NCBI GenBank assembly: GCA_049317525.1
Contig: JBMOIC010000001.1
Location: 62,001 to 126,000, forward strand
DNA from: UBA961 sp049317525
GTDB taxonomy: Bacteria; Bacteroidota; Ignavibacteria; Kapaibacteriales; UBA961
Direction: 5' to 3'
Length of the DNA: 64,000 nucleotides
Part shown: in pieces, positions 55,382-63,370 of the stretch
Layout: each line of letters starts with the position of its first letter
How positions within the stretch are numbered: the stretch's first letter is position 1
Translations under genes and position numbers: made by a program
The notes under the pieces: model-generated
Seen by the model: only the letters and a program-made list of their open reading frames with translations
The model's database searches: none
Told to the model about the DNA's origin: nothing

Positions 55382-55948
55382 TTATACCCTATTTATATAT
55401 TCTACAATAAATGAATCTTTGTCTACACTAATTTTTGTGATACTTCCAAATGCAATATGAATGTCAAATGTTCTGTGAAATGGGATTTCCAATACATAGG
55501 ATAATACTGCCCTAATCACACTTGCATGAGTTGATATCACAACAGTTTTATGATTTTTTTTACTAATATCTTCTATAAATGATTGTACCCTAAATAATAC
55601 ATCTCCATAAGATTCTCCGCCTGGTACTTTATTTATAACAATATCTTGCATCCAATTATCAAGTTGATCTGGTGGTATATCAGCCCAGTATTGCTTTTCC
55701 CAATCTCCAAAATGTAAATCAGCTAATCGAAGATCTTGCATAGCTGGTCTTTTACTGATAAATTCTGCTAATTGAATACAACGTCTAGTTGGGCTAGCAA
55801 AATAGACAGCATTATGCTTATCTGGAACTAATTTCATCGTATCGGCTGCTTCTTGTAAAAAACTAGAAGATACAGTGATTTCAGATTGTCCAAAACACAT
55901 TCCATTATCTACAGATAATGTTGTATGACGTAAAAAATATAAGTCCAT
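55382..55948 (-). CDS. cobC: Histidine phosphatase, CobC (alpha-ribazole phosphatase)-like
   Basis: A 188-residue protein of the histidine phosphatase superfamily. The catalytic RHTT motif (LRHTTLSVDNGMCFGQSE) is that of CobC-type alpha-ribazole-5'-phosphate phosphatases (RHT-x-G-x-C-x-GQ). The second motif, VVISTHASVIRAVL, contains the catalytic His. The family removes phosphate during cobalamin nucleotide-loop assembly. It lies 98 bp downstream of the riboswitch-controlled gene but has its own promoter-like box, so its link to B12 is probable rather than proven. Confidence 0.75.
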   Translation of the reverse strand: MDLYFLRHTTLSVDNGMCFGQSEITVSSSFLQEAADTMKLVPDKHNAVYFASPTRRCIQLAEFISKRPAMQDLRLADLHFGDWEKQYWADIPPDQLDNWMQDIVINKVPGGESYGDVLFRVQSFIEDISKKNHKTVVISTHASVIRAVLSYVLEIPFHRTFDIHIAFGSITKISVDKDSFIVEYINRV

Positions 55949-55973
55949 AAGCCTTCATTTGTAAGTTTCAGTA

Positions 55974-55981
55974 CAAAAATA
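55974..55981 (-). promoter_or_regulatory. Candidate -7 box of cobC-like gene
   Basis: The minus strand reads TATTTTTG, 25 bp upstream of the CobC-like start. It suggests a promoter of its own within the 98-bp gap, although read-through from the riboswitch-controlled gene is not excluded. No hairpin terminator is visible in the gap. Confidence 0.4.
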
Positions 55982-56046
55982 CCATATTTACTAGCAAGGC
56001 ACTTTTTTATAACTATTAAATTAGCATATAAAATGTGAAACAATTT

Positions 56047-57426
56047 TTATTTACGATGAATAAAGAGCATTGTTTTCCTTGCATTTCCTATAGTATATTC
56101 AGCAATATATATACCACTCATGATATTTTTTAAAAATATTCTACCCGTGAAAAGTGTTTTGTCTGAAGAAACATATTCTCCTTCAAAAGAATTCTCTATA
56201 ATAGTTGTCCCTTGTAGATCTATAATTCTGCATCTCAATAACGATTCAGATTGTTTTGTTTCAACTGAAAACTGTACACTATTCTGATTTTCATCTATAG
56301 AAATATGTGATATATCATTATCATTATTGAATATTCCAACTGGTTGCTCCATAATTGTAATTGTTGAATCATAATCATAAGAACCTGATTTATATGCATT
56401 TGCAACCCACAAAGCACCATTAATTAATGCAATGCCTTCTGGCTTACCCTTTGGGTCTAAGATGCCTTCTAAAGTTCCATTAGAAAGTAAACCTTTTCTT
56501 ATATCGGAATTATATGTACTTACATATACAATTCCAGATGGGTCTATAACTGCTTCTCTGGGGCCATTATATCCACTTGTACCTACTGGAAATTTTCCAA
56601 TTAATGTTCTATCTTCTAGATTAATTGCAGTAATTTCATGAGATCCATTCATCACTGCTAATAAAATTCCATTGGATTCGGCTAGATAATTTCCAGTATC
56701 ACCTATATCAATAGAATCAATAGAAATATTAGGATTATTACTATTGGGCTTTAAGACAAAAAATATTTTTGAATCATTAGAGCCAAAAGTACCTTCACAT
56801 AAAATTGCACACATTAATGTTTGTGATTCTGGAAAGGCTAATATGTGTTGTGGGTTTATTCCAATATATGTAGAAAAAAGAACTGTCTTATTGGCCAAGC
56901 TATATAATGTAAATTCACCTGGAGACACATAATCCTTTTTGGATGAATACATTAATGCTATTTCTTTACCATTACTTTGAATAGCTGTTATAGCTGTAAT
57001 TTTATGAGATGGATTATCTAATTGCACAATTGACGAATCAATTAATTGTCTGGTTGATAGATCATATTGTTCGATTTTATTAGCCCTAGAACAATACATA
57101 TTTTGTTTGGTTATTGCATTTCTAAATGGAAAGTCAAAATATCCCCTTTCCATCACTGATATTCCTTTAAATGCTTTTGTATAAGCATCAATTTGCCACC
57201 ATGTTGCTGGTATATCACCAGAATCTATCTGGCATATTCCATCAAAATTTTTATCTATTCCATTACAAAATACATGAACGGTATCAGCACTCTGTTGAAA
57301 GAAAGATAATGGCTGATGCCCAACACCTATACTAGATTGACTTTGAGAATGAAGTATTGATAATGATGAGCAAAAACAAAAGAAGAATGTACTAAGAATT
57401 TTCACGGTATTTTTCCAATAAAACAT
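56047..57426 (-). CDS. Secreted beta-propeller-like protein with T9SS sorting domain, under cobalamin riboswitch
   Basis: A 459-residue exported protein with a signal peptide (FFFCFCSSLSILHSQ). The body has about seven repeated segments of the YncE/DUF5074-like propeller kind, for example GEFTLYSLANKTVLFST, NEITAINLEDRTLIGKFPV and SGIVYVSTYNSDIR. An early acidic loop, DKNFDGICQIDSGD, could bind Ca2+. The last 80 residues end GIYIAEYTIGNARKTMLFIHRK, the layout of a T9SS sorting domain. The ATG at 57426 is the only good start. A cobalamin riboswitch lies 160 bp upstream. Bacteroides BtuG, a surface B12-binding propeller, is the nearest functional comparison; homology is not shown. Confidence 0.75.
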   Translation of the reverse strand: MFYWKNTVKILSTFFFCFCSSLSILHSQSQSSIGVGHQPLSFFQQSADTVHVFCNGIDKNFDGICQIDSGDIPATWWQIDAYTKAFKGISVMERGYFDFPFRNAITKQNMYCSRANKIEQYDLSTRQLIDSSIVQLDNPSHKITAITAIQSNGKEIALMYSSKKDYVSPGEFTLYSLANKTVLFSTYIGINPQHILAFPESQTLMCAILCEGTFGSNDSKIFFVLKPNSNNPNISIDSIDIGDTGNYLAESNGILLAVMNGSHEITAINLEDRTLIGKFPVGTSGYNGPREAVIDPSGIVYVSTYNSDIRKGLLSNGTLEGILDPKGKPEGIALINGALWVANAYKSGSYDYDSTITIMEQPVGIFNNDNDISHISIDENQNSVQFSVETKQSESLLRCRIIDLQGTTIIENSFEGEYVSSDKTLFTGRIFLKNIMSGIYIAEYTIGNARKTMLFIHRK

Positions 57427-57587
57427 ATGAATATTGTCATTGGAACATGCTGATTTAGATAGGAGAAGCAAGGAGGATATACAACAACTATAGAAGAATA
57501 ATCAAATGTATTCTTTCATAATAGAGTATACTGATGCTTCATCACATCCGTAAAGCGCAGATGATGCCACATGACATTGATGAATCT

Positions 57588-57703
57588 GTTAAGAGGCAGG
57601 TCTTCTGACTTAATGGATGAACCATATCACAGCGGCGCTACCGTAACCGATTTTAACGGTTTTCCCTATTCTCTGATATCAAAAAGATATCAGCACCTCT
57701 AAC
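57588..57703 (-). ncRNA. Cobalamin (AdoCbl) riboswitch
   Basis: Read on the minus strand, this has AGAGGTGCTG near the 5' end, then a hairpin (ATATC/GATAT), GAATAGGGAA, GTTAAAATCGGTTACGG, CGCCGCTGTGA, and the B12 box AGTCAGAAGACCTGCC. GTTAGAGG closes P1 with CCTCTTAAC. The order and spacing match the cobalamin riboswitch. It is about 160 nt upstream of the propeller ATG at 57426. No uridine-rich terminator follows. A 7-bp TTCATCA/TGATGAA pairing (57578-57584 with 57538-57544) lies in the candidate expression platform. Gap 57427-57737 is otherwise unexplained. Confidence 0.92.
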
Positions 57704-57737
57704 GTAGGGCGAAGATACAGTTTTGCCATCAAATGAA

Positions 57738-58928
57738 TTACTTTTTTTGGAGGGAAGGAAAAGAAGATTGTCTGGAAGCTTTTACAATACCATAAAACAC
57801 AGATAGAATAATTCCTAGAAAGAAAAATATAATTGCGATAATAGATCGTTTTGGGAAAATATGTTTGCTTTCTGGAATAGCTTTTTCTACAATTTGAATT
57901 TCAGGGAAATCTCTCACTTCCTGAATATATTCTTGCGTTCTTTGCGTTTGAAGATATGCATTGATTTGCTCCATAATCTTGATATCTCGAAGCATAATCA
58001 CATATTTTTTTCCTAATTCAGGTATTTTTTTCAAGTTGATAGAAAATTGATCTGATGAATTTCCTCCAGATTGAACTAAAGAAAACTGTTTTTGTAAAGA
58101 AGCTACTTTTTTTTGTAGAATAGTTACTGCTGGGGCATCACTTTGAAATTGTTGTTTTGCAATATCTAATTCAATTTGTGCTTTTGCTAATTCTGTTCCC
58201 ATTAACACAGCATTTCCGATAATTAACTTTCCTTGTTCCTGTAATTCAACAATTTTATTTTGTTTTTGAAATTGTTGAAGAGCAAGATAATGTGAATCCA
58301 ATGATGCTTTATTTTCTGCCATTATTTTATCTATAAATACTCTGGCTCTTTTTGCTGTTGAGGTACTTTTATTTTTAGATATAATATCAATTCCATAAGC
58401 TGCTTGATTAGCAATGATAGATGCTAATAAGGCAGATTGTTCTTTGTCTTGATAGCTGGGAAAAAACCCTGTACTCCAATTTGCTTCTAGTAATACAATT
58501 CCGCTTCTTCTTGTATCAATTGATAAACTTTTTCTCAACTCAGAAATTTTATCTTTATCAGGGATAGAAAGATATTGATTGTATTTTTTAAGGTTACCTT
58601 GCTTTTCAATCATTTCAGATAATGTTCTAGACAATAGTAATTCGGGAGATAAAAAACTATTTTTTGATTCATTTGCTCCCATAATTCCACCTAATCCAGA
58701 TGGTAAATTCCCCGATAGCAATGATGCAATGCCAGACCCACCATTTTTTTGCTCTACAGGTAATACCATTACTGTAGAGGAATATGTATGTGGCAGGATA
58801 TATGAGATCAAAATCCCAATAATAGAACAGCATAGAGAAACTATCAATATTTTTTTGATATTGTGTTTTATATATCTTAGAAACACTGAAGATTCTCTAT
58901 ATGATGATATGTCTTGAGGTTCTTGCAT
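57738..58928 (-). CDS. Polysaccharide chain-length/Wzz-type protein
   Basis: A 396-residue inner-membrane protein. The N-terminal helix (KILIVSLCCSIIGILISYILP) is followed by the Wzz box YSSTVMVLPVEQ. A long coiled coil (about 200-320) and a C-terminal helix with a proline-rich approach (IPESKHIFPKRSIIAIIFFFLGIIL) follow. It has no tyrosine-kinase domain, so it is a Wzz/GumC-like regulator rather than a BY-kinase. It works with the Wza-like gene upstream for export of surface polysaccharide. The transcript would run on toward the cobalamin riboswitch. Confidence 0.85.
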   Translation of the reverse strand: MQEPQDISSYRESSVFLRYIKHNIKKILIVSLCCSIIGILISYILPHTYSSTVMVLPVEQKNGGSGIASLLSGNLPSGLGGIMGANESKNSFLSPELLLSRTLSEMIEKQGNLKKYNQYLSIPDKDKISELRKSLSIDTRRSGIVLLEANWSTGFFPSYQDKEQSALLASIIANQAAYGIDIISKNKSTSTAKRARVFIDKIMAENKASLDSHYLALQQFQKQNKIVELQEQGKLIIGNAVLMGTELAKAQIELDIAKQQFQSDAPAVTILQKKVASLQKQFSLVQSGGNSSDQFSINLKKIPELGKKYVIMLRDIKIMEQINAYLQTQRTQEYIQEVRDFPEIQIVEKAIPESKHIFPKRSIIAIIFFFLGIILSVFYGIVKASRQSSFPSLQKK

Positions 58929-58939
58929 AAAGTGTATGA

Positions 58940-60667
58940 TTATGGATTATTTCTTGAAAGTGTAAAGATAAATGCAGCTACAGTTACTATTTGGGCTGTA
59001 ATTGTTAATAAGACAGATATAATTTCTTTAAAGTTTGCTTTGCTTTCCGGAATTTCTGGCACCATAATTTGATCTCCAGGTAAGAGTTTATAATCGTCTG
59101 CTTCTGCTAATAGTTGTTCCCCTCTTTGTGTTAATATAAGGGTTTCATCTTCATCAGCTCTTGCAGAAAAACCTCCTGCCATACGAATATAATCTTCATA
59201 AGTATATGAAGGATTAAATTTTATTCTTCCTGGTTTTTGAACTTTACCGAATACATTCACAAATTCTTTTTTAGGGGCTATATACACAGAGTCTTGATCT
59301 TCTAATGACAAAAAGATTTTTCTATCATCACGCATTAATGTATTAAAGTCTACTGCTATTAAGCCTCTTTTTTCCCGTTTTTTTTCTCTTAAAAATGCTT
59401 TTTCTCTATCGGTTAATGATGCTGCGGGTAATGATAATAAGCGCCAATATTCAATATCATATACTAGATTATCATCTTTTTGTCTCATCAATAAAGAGTT
59501 TTCATTATATGCATCTTCTGTTAATCCACCAGCCCTTGCAATTAAATCTTGAATGGTATTTGAGTCTGGATTGATTGCATATTTTCCTGGTTTTTGAACT
59601 TCACCTGTTATAGAAACAGTATACATTTTCCGCCATTTTATTTTTTCTCGTACATATATTCTATCACCTGGCTCTAATTGAATGTCATTAGGATATTCTG
59701 TATGATGTAGTAAAGATGTAAAGGATGGCCAAGCACTGCAATCCACAAAGAATGTTGAAGTAGAAAAGCCATTTTGGTCAAATCGTGCTATTTCTATTGA
59801 ATCAATTCTAGCTGTACGTAAAAATCCTTGTGCAGTACTAATTGCAGTAGAAAGTTTATCTCCTTTTTTATACTCATATTCACCCTCGGATCCAATCTCA
59901 CCATTTACTTGAAATACTTCAGTGCGTGATAAAGTGGGTACATAAATAATATCTCCACCTTCTAAAAATGGATTTGAACTTTTATCACCCATTGCATAAA
60001 ATTTTTGTAAATCTACATCAAGAAGTGATTGTGGCTTTTCATCTTTTCCATATCTCATAATATTAATAGATCTTGTTGAAGCAGAGTATAATAATCCACC
60101 AGATCTATCAATGATTTCAGACACTCTATCTGAGGGAGTTGCAGAGATTATTCCTGGCTTTTTTACCGCACCACGAATGATAACTTTGAATGTTCTCATT
60201 TTACGAAGAACTAGTGAAACTGAAGGAGTTTTAAGTAGAGAGAATACTTTTTCCCGCACTATTTCTTCTGCTTTTGATAATGTTAATCCACCGATTTGAA
60301 CAGCACCAATGGCTGGAATTACAATCCGACCATCTGGAGATACTATAGCTTCAATATGATTGGGTTCATCTTTAATGCCAATTGGTGCAATAAATACAGT
60401 CATAATATCATTTGGTCCAACAATATATGTATCCGGATTTATTGCTGTTTCTACGATACCCAATGTTTCTTTTGCTAAAGTTTCAGCTTTTAATACTCCA
60501 ACGGTATCATATTCTCCTGGTTTCATTGCACCAGGTTTTGGGAGTTTAATTGCTCCGGTTATTTGCGAATATAGATCTACACTTAATAGTATGTGAAAGC
60601 ACATCACAATAGTATAAAGAACAATTATTCTTTTACAATTCATAATATTAGCAGAGTGAATTTTCAT
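58940..60667 (-). CDS. Wza-like polysaccharide export protein with SLBB domains
   Basis: A 575-residue outer-membrane export channel component. After a signal peptide (VLYTIVMCFHILLSVDLYS) comes the Poly_export domain (about 70-190: YIVGPNDIMTVFI, VSPDGRIVIPAIGAVQIGGLTL). Several SLBB beta-grasp domains follow (FKVIIRGAVKKPGIIS, VFQVNGEIGSEGEY, YTVSITGEVQKPGKY, EFVNVFGKVQKPGRI). The last 30 residues form a membrane helix. The ATG at 60667 overlaps the upstream stop as TAATG; M9 at 60643 is also possible. It precedes the Wzz-like gene by 11 bp. Confidence 0.9.
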   Translation of the reverse strand: MKIHSANIMNCKRIIVLYTIVMCFHILLSVDLYSQITGAIKLPKPGAMKPGEYDTVGVLKAETLAKETLGIVETAINPDTYIVGPNDIMTVFIAPIGIKDEPNHIEAIVSPDGRIVIPAIGAVQIGGLTLSKAEEIVREKVFSLLKTPSVSLVLRKMRTFKVIIRGAVKKPGIISATPSDRVSEIIDRSGGLLYSASTRSINIMRYGKDEKPQSLLDVDLQKFYAMGDKSSNPFLEGGDIIYVPTLSRTEVFQVNGEIGSEGEYEYKKGDKLSTAISTAQGFLRTARIDSIEIARFDQNGFSTSTFFVDCSAWPSFTSLLHHTEYPNDIQLEPGDRIYVREKIKWRKMYTVSITGEVQKPGKYAINPDSNTIQDLIARAGGLTEDAYNENSLLMRQKDDNLVYDIEYWRLLSLPAASLTDREKAFLREKKREKRGLIAVDFNTLMRDDRKIFLSLEDQDSVYIAPKKEFVNVFGKVQKPGRIKFNPSYTYEDYIRMAGGFSARADEDETLILTQRGEQLLAEADDYKLLPGDQIMVPEIPESKANFKEIISVLLTITAQIVTVAAFIFTLSRNNP

Positions 60668-61296
60668 TAATAGATACTTGGCCTTGCTAAACGTAATGGA
60701 ATGATTTCAATTCCAGAAACGCTCACTCTAGAATCATTAATTGATTCAGTTAGTATATGTTCAGTTCCAGATTGAGATGTGGCAAATATAAATGGTTTTG
60801 CGCATCCTATTCCAATTCTCATGATTTTTCCATCAGAATCAATAGTAATTAATTCTTCCATTCCTGGTATAGCCATAATAGTATCGGTTTTGGCAATCAA
60901 TCGTTCTCCATCTTTAATTTCTATACCTTTATCTGTAAAGTCAAGAAGTATTCCTTGTTTTTGTGCTGCTTCTTCTATCGTTGTTCTTGTTCTAATTCTT
61001 AATCCTGTACCGGACAAAAGCTTAATATTCATCATTACTCTATAATCAGTAATACGTTGGGCCATAAATCCTGCTGACGAAGCATGTTCTAAAACATACC
61101 CGTTTTCTGATGTTAGATTAACTGATTGCAATGAGGATAATTTTACGCCATTACATCGTAACCAAAACGAGCTTCTCCATTGGAACTCATCTGGATTAGG
61201 AGGCAGGAATAAATCTATAAGCGAGGAGCAACCAGATAATAAAATCATCATTATTATGCTAAAAGTGCGAATAATAGTAAATAGATATCGTATCAT
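60667..61296 (-). CDS. Hypothetical lipoprotein of the Wza operon
   Basis: A 209-residue lipoprotein with lipobox LLSGC (about residue 23). The mature region is beta-rich, with a segment ERLIAKTDTIMAIPGMEELITIDSDGKIMRIGIG and no recognised motif. Its location, coupled to the Wza-like gene by a TAATG overlap and 3 bp after another envelope lipoprotein, suggests a role in polysaccharide export or assembly. No named family is claimed. Confidence 0.7.
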   Translation of the reverse strand: MIRYLFTIIRTFSIIMMILLSGCSSLIDLFLPPNPDEFQWRSSFWLRCNGVKLSSLQSVNLTSENGYVLEHASSAGFMAQRITDYRVMMNIKLLSGTGLRIRTRTTIEEAAQKQGILLDFTDKGIEIKDGERLIAKTDTIMAIPGMEELITIDSDGKIMRIGIGCAKPFIFATSQSGTEHILTESINDSRVSVSGIEIIPLRLARPSIY

Positions 61297-61299
61297 AAA

Positions 61300-62688
61300 T
61301 TATTTACTCTTTCTATAACGCAATTCACTGCTTTGGAAAAGTCTATCATATAAACCAATACCTATACCTATATAAAAGATATCAAAATTGGTGAGATTTT
61401 TAAAATCTCGATTCAATGTAGCAATTGGAGATCCTGTGGAATATCCTGCTTGTAACTGTAGATTTATCTGATTGCTAATTCTTAGAGCCAATCTTGTACC
61501 TATGTGAACCATCGAGCTTGGATAATAATTATATTCGGCAAAAGGTTCTAATGAAAGTTCTTGTCCCATTAATGTATGCACATATCCTAATCGTAAAGGC
61601 AAAATGCCAATCCCACCTTCAGTTTGGCCAAGCAGCATAAAATTAATTAAAGAAGTTCCTGCATAAAATCGATTATTTCCTAATGGAATTGCTATACTAG
61701 CAGGGGCAATTCTTCCTATAATTCCTTTGAATGGAGAATTTGTTTTAGGATCAAAAAATGGATATTCAGCATTAGTAGCAACTCCAATAATACTTGCTAA
61801 TCCAACACTCCACGAGGAATGTTCATGATATTTCCATTCTTTTTCAGTTTCTGGGACTCGATTTAAGAAGTCCAAAACAGAAGTTCCTATACCAAAGTAT
61901 GGACATGCATTTTTAGAACCCAAACCTGCTATAATTCCTAGATAAGATCGGAAATTCAAACCACCAAGTGAACCAATATCGGCAGATACACCAGCATTAA
62001 TATATTGATCTGGAATTAAAGAAATACCGAAGCTTGGTGTAATGGTTATGTATGGGATTTTTTCTCTGATAAAATATCTTTTTCTTAAATAGATTGGCGA
62101 CACACCTGTAAATGTATTATTAGCATCCATATCTCCTGAAAAGGATTCATAAATTGATGTGCCTAATGTCCAATCTGCTGCATCATCAAACCATCGAAGT
62201 CTTTTTTCCATAATACCAATTCTATAAAAAGCCCCTGGGAATAGACCTTTTTTCGGCATATTTTTTTGTTTTTTATAGTCTTCATCAAAATATCCAAAGA
62301 TGCCTAAAAATCCGCCGCTGATTCCATTGTCTTGTTTACCACTAAATAAAAGGCCAACACTTTCAAATAATGCAAGCCGAATAAAATTTGGATATTCTCT
62401 CACTGTTGTACTATCAATCTGGCTGATATCTCTTCTCATTTCTACAATTCTAGAAGTAGGATATACTATTCCATTGTCTCTTTGTCCAGGAGCATTCCTA
62501 ACTGCATCGATAATTGCAGTATCCCTTTTGGTTATGGTATAAATATCTTTTTCTGTTCTTGTTATCATTTGCTCTAAGCTAGCCATATTGGTTAAACTTG
62601 AACAACCTCCAAGACCAAACAGGAAGGTAATAGATAAACATATCCAAAAAGATGTAGACTGAAATAATGCTTTATATATATGTTTCAT
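61300..62688 (-). CDS. Hypothetical outer-membrane lipoprotein, beta-barrel-like
   Basis: A 462-residue protein with lipobox GLGGC (about residue 29). A helical N-terminal part (about 30-80: MEQMITRTEKDIYTITKRDTAII) precedes strand-rich segments such as IRLALFESVGLLFSG, YITITPSFGISLIPD and LSLEPFAEYNYYPSS, ending GIGIGLYDRLFQSSELRYRKSK. This suggests an outer-membrane barrel with a lipidated N-terminus. It is 10 bp after the FAH gene and 3 bp before the next lipoprotein, so it belongs to the polysaccharide export operon. Function unknown. Confidence 0.65.
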   Translation of the reverse strand: MKHIYKALFQSTSFWICLSITFLFGLGGCSSLTNMASLEQMITRTEKDIYTITKRDTAIIDAVRNAPGQRDNGIVYPTSRIVEMRRDISQIDSTTVREYPNFIRLALFESVGLLFSGKQDNGISGGFLGIFGYFDEDYKKQKNMPKKGLFPGAFYRIGIMEKRLRWFDDAADWTLGTSIYESFSGDMDANNTFTGVSPIYLRKRYFIREKIPYITITPSFGISLIPDQYINAGVSADIGSLGGLNFRSYLGIIAGLGSKNACPYFGIGTSVLDFLNRVPETEKEWKYHEHSSWSVGLASIIGVATNAEYPFFDPKTNSPFKGIIGRIAPASIAIPLGNNRFYAGTSLINFMLLGQTEGGIGILPLRLGYVHTLMGQELSLEPFAEYNYYPSSMVHIGTRLALRISNQINLQLQAGYSTGSPIATLNRDFKNLTNFDIFYIGIGIGLYDRLFQSSELRYRKSK

Positions 62689-62698
62689 AATATTCTTC

Positions 62699-63370
62699 TT
62701 ACAATACAGAACAATTCATCGTGATATAACTATCTAAACTGGCTTGAATATTATCTCCAGACAATAAAGGACCAACTCCCTGAGGTGTACCAGTAAAGAT
62801 ACAATCTCCTTTACGCAAACTAAAAATTGAAGAAATATACTGCAATAATGAAGGAATAGATCTTTCCATTAAGTGTGTATTTCCTACTTGTTTCACTATT
62901 CCATTGATAGATAGAGAAAATGTTAGTTGCGGATACATAGTAGAAAAATCTGAAATTGGGACAATTTTAGAAATTGGAGCCGAGCCCTTAAAACTTTTGC
63001 TCGTACTCCAGGGCTCTCCTTTTTGCTTTGCTATAGATTGAATATCTCTTAATGTTAAATCAAGTCCAATTCCATAACCACATATATAATTACCAATGTC
63101 GTCGGCGGCATCATGTGGTATATCCTCACCAATAACTACAACTATTTCTGCTTCATGATGCATTTCTTGAGAATATTCTGGCCTATCAATGATTGCATTC
63201 TCTCCGAAAACATATGCTGCTGGTGGTTTAATAAATACCAATGGTTTTTCTGGTACTTCTGCACCCATTTCAAGCGCATGTGCAGAGTAGTTTCTACCTA
63301 TGCAATAGATAGTTCCTACCTGTAAATGCATTCCATTTGTAAAAATAAAATGTCTGTCAGTATTATTCAT
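62699..63370 (-). CDS. Fumarylacetoacetate hydrolase-family protein
   Basis: A 223-residue FAH-fold protein. The signature IGRNYSAHALEMGAEVPEKPLVFIKP and the metal ligands in MHHEAEIVVVIGED (Glu, Glu) with GLDLTLRDIQ fit the FAHD1-like acylpyruvase/oxaloacetate decarboxylase branch. KGSAPISKIVP and GDCIFTGTPQGVGPL complete it. Substrate unclear. The ATG at 63370 overlaps the end of the pbp gene by 8 bp. Confidence 0.88.
   Translation of the reverse strand: MNNTDRHFIFTNGMHLQVGTIYCIGRNYSAHALEMGAEVPEKPLVFIKPPAAYVFGENAIIDRPEYSQEMHHEAEIVVVIGEDIPHDAADDIGNYICGYGIGLDLTLRDIQSIAKQKGEPWSTSKSFKGSAPISKIVPISDFSTMYPQLTFSLSINGIVKQVGNTHLMERSIPSLLQYISSIFSLRKGDCIFTGTPQGVGPLLSGDNIQASLDSYITMNCSVL

Noticed and set aside
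57588..57703. A plus-strand riboswitch or small RNA for the gap between the Wzz and propeller genes.
   Set aside because: The conserved B12 box and GGGAA elements read correctly only on the minus strand.
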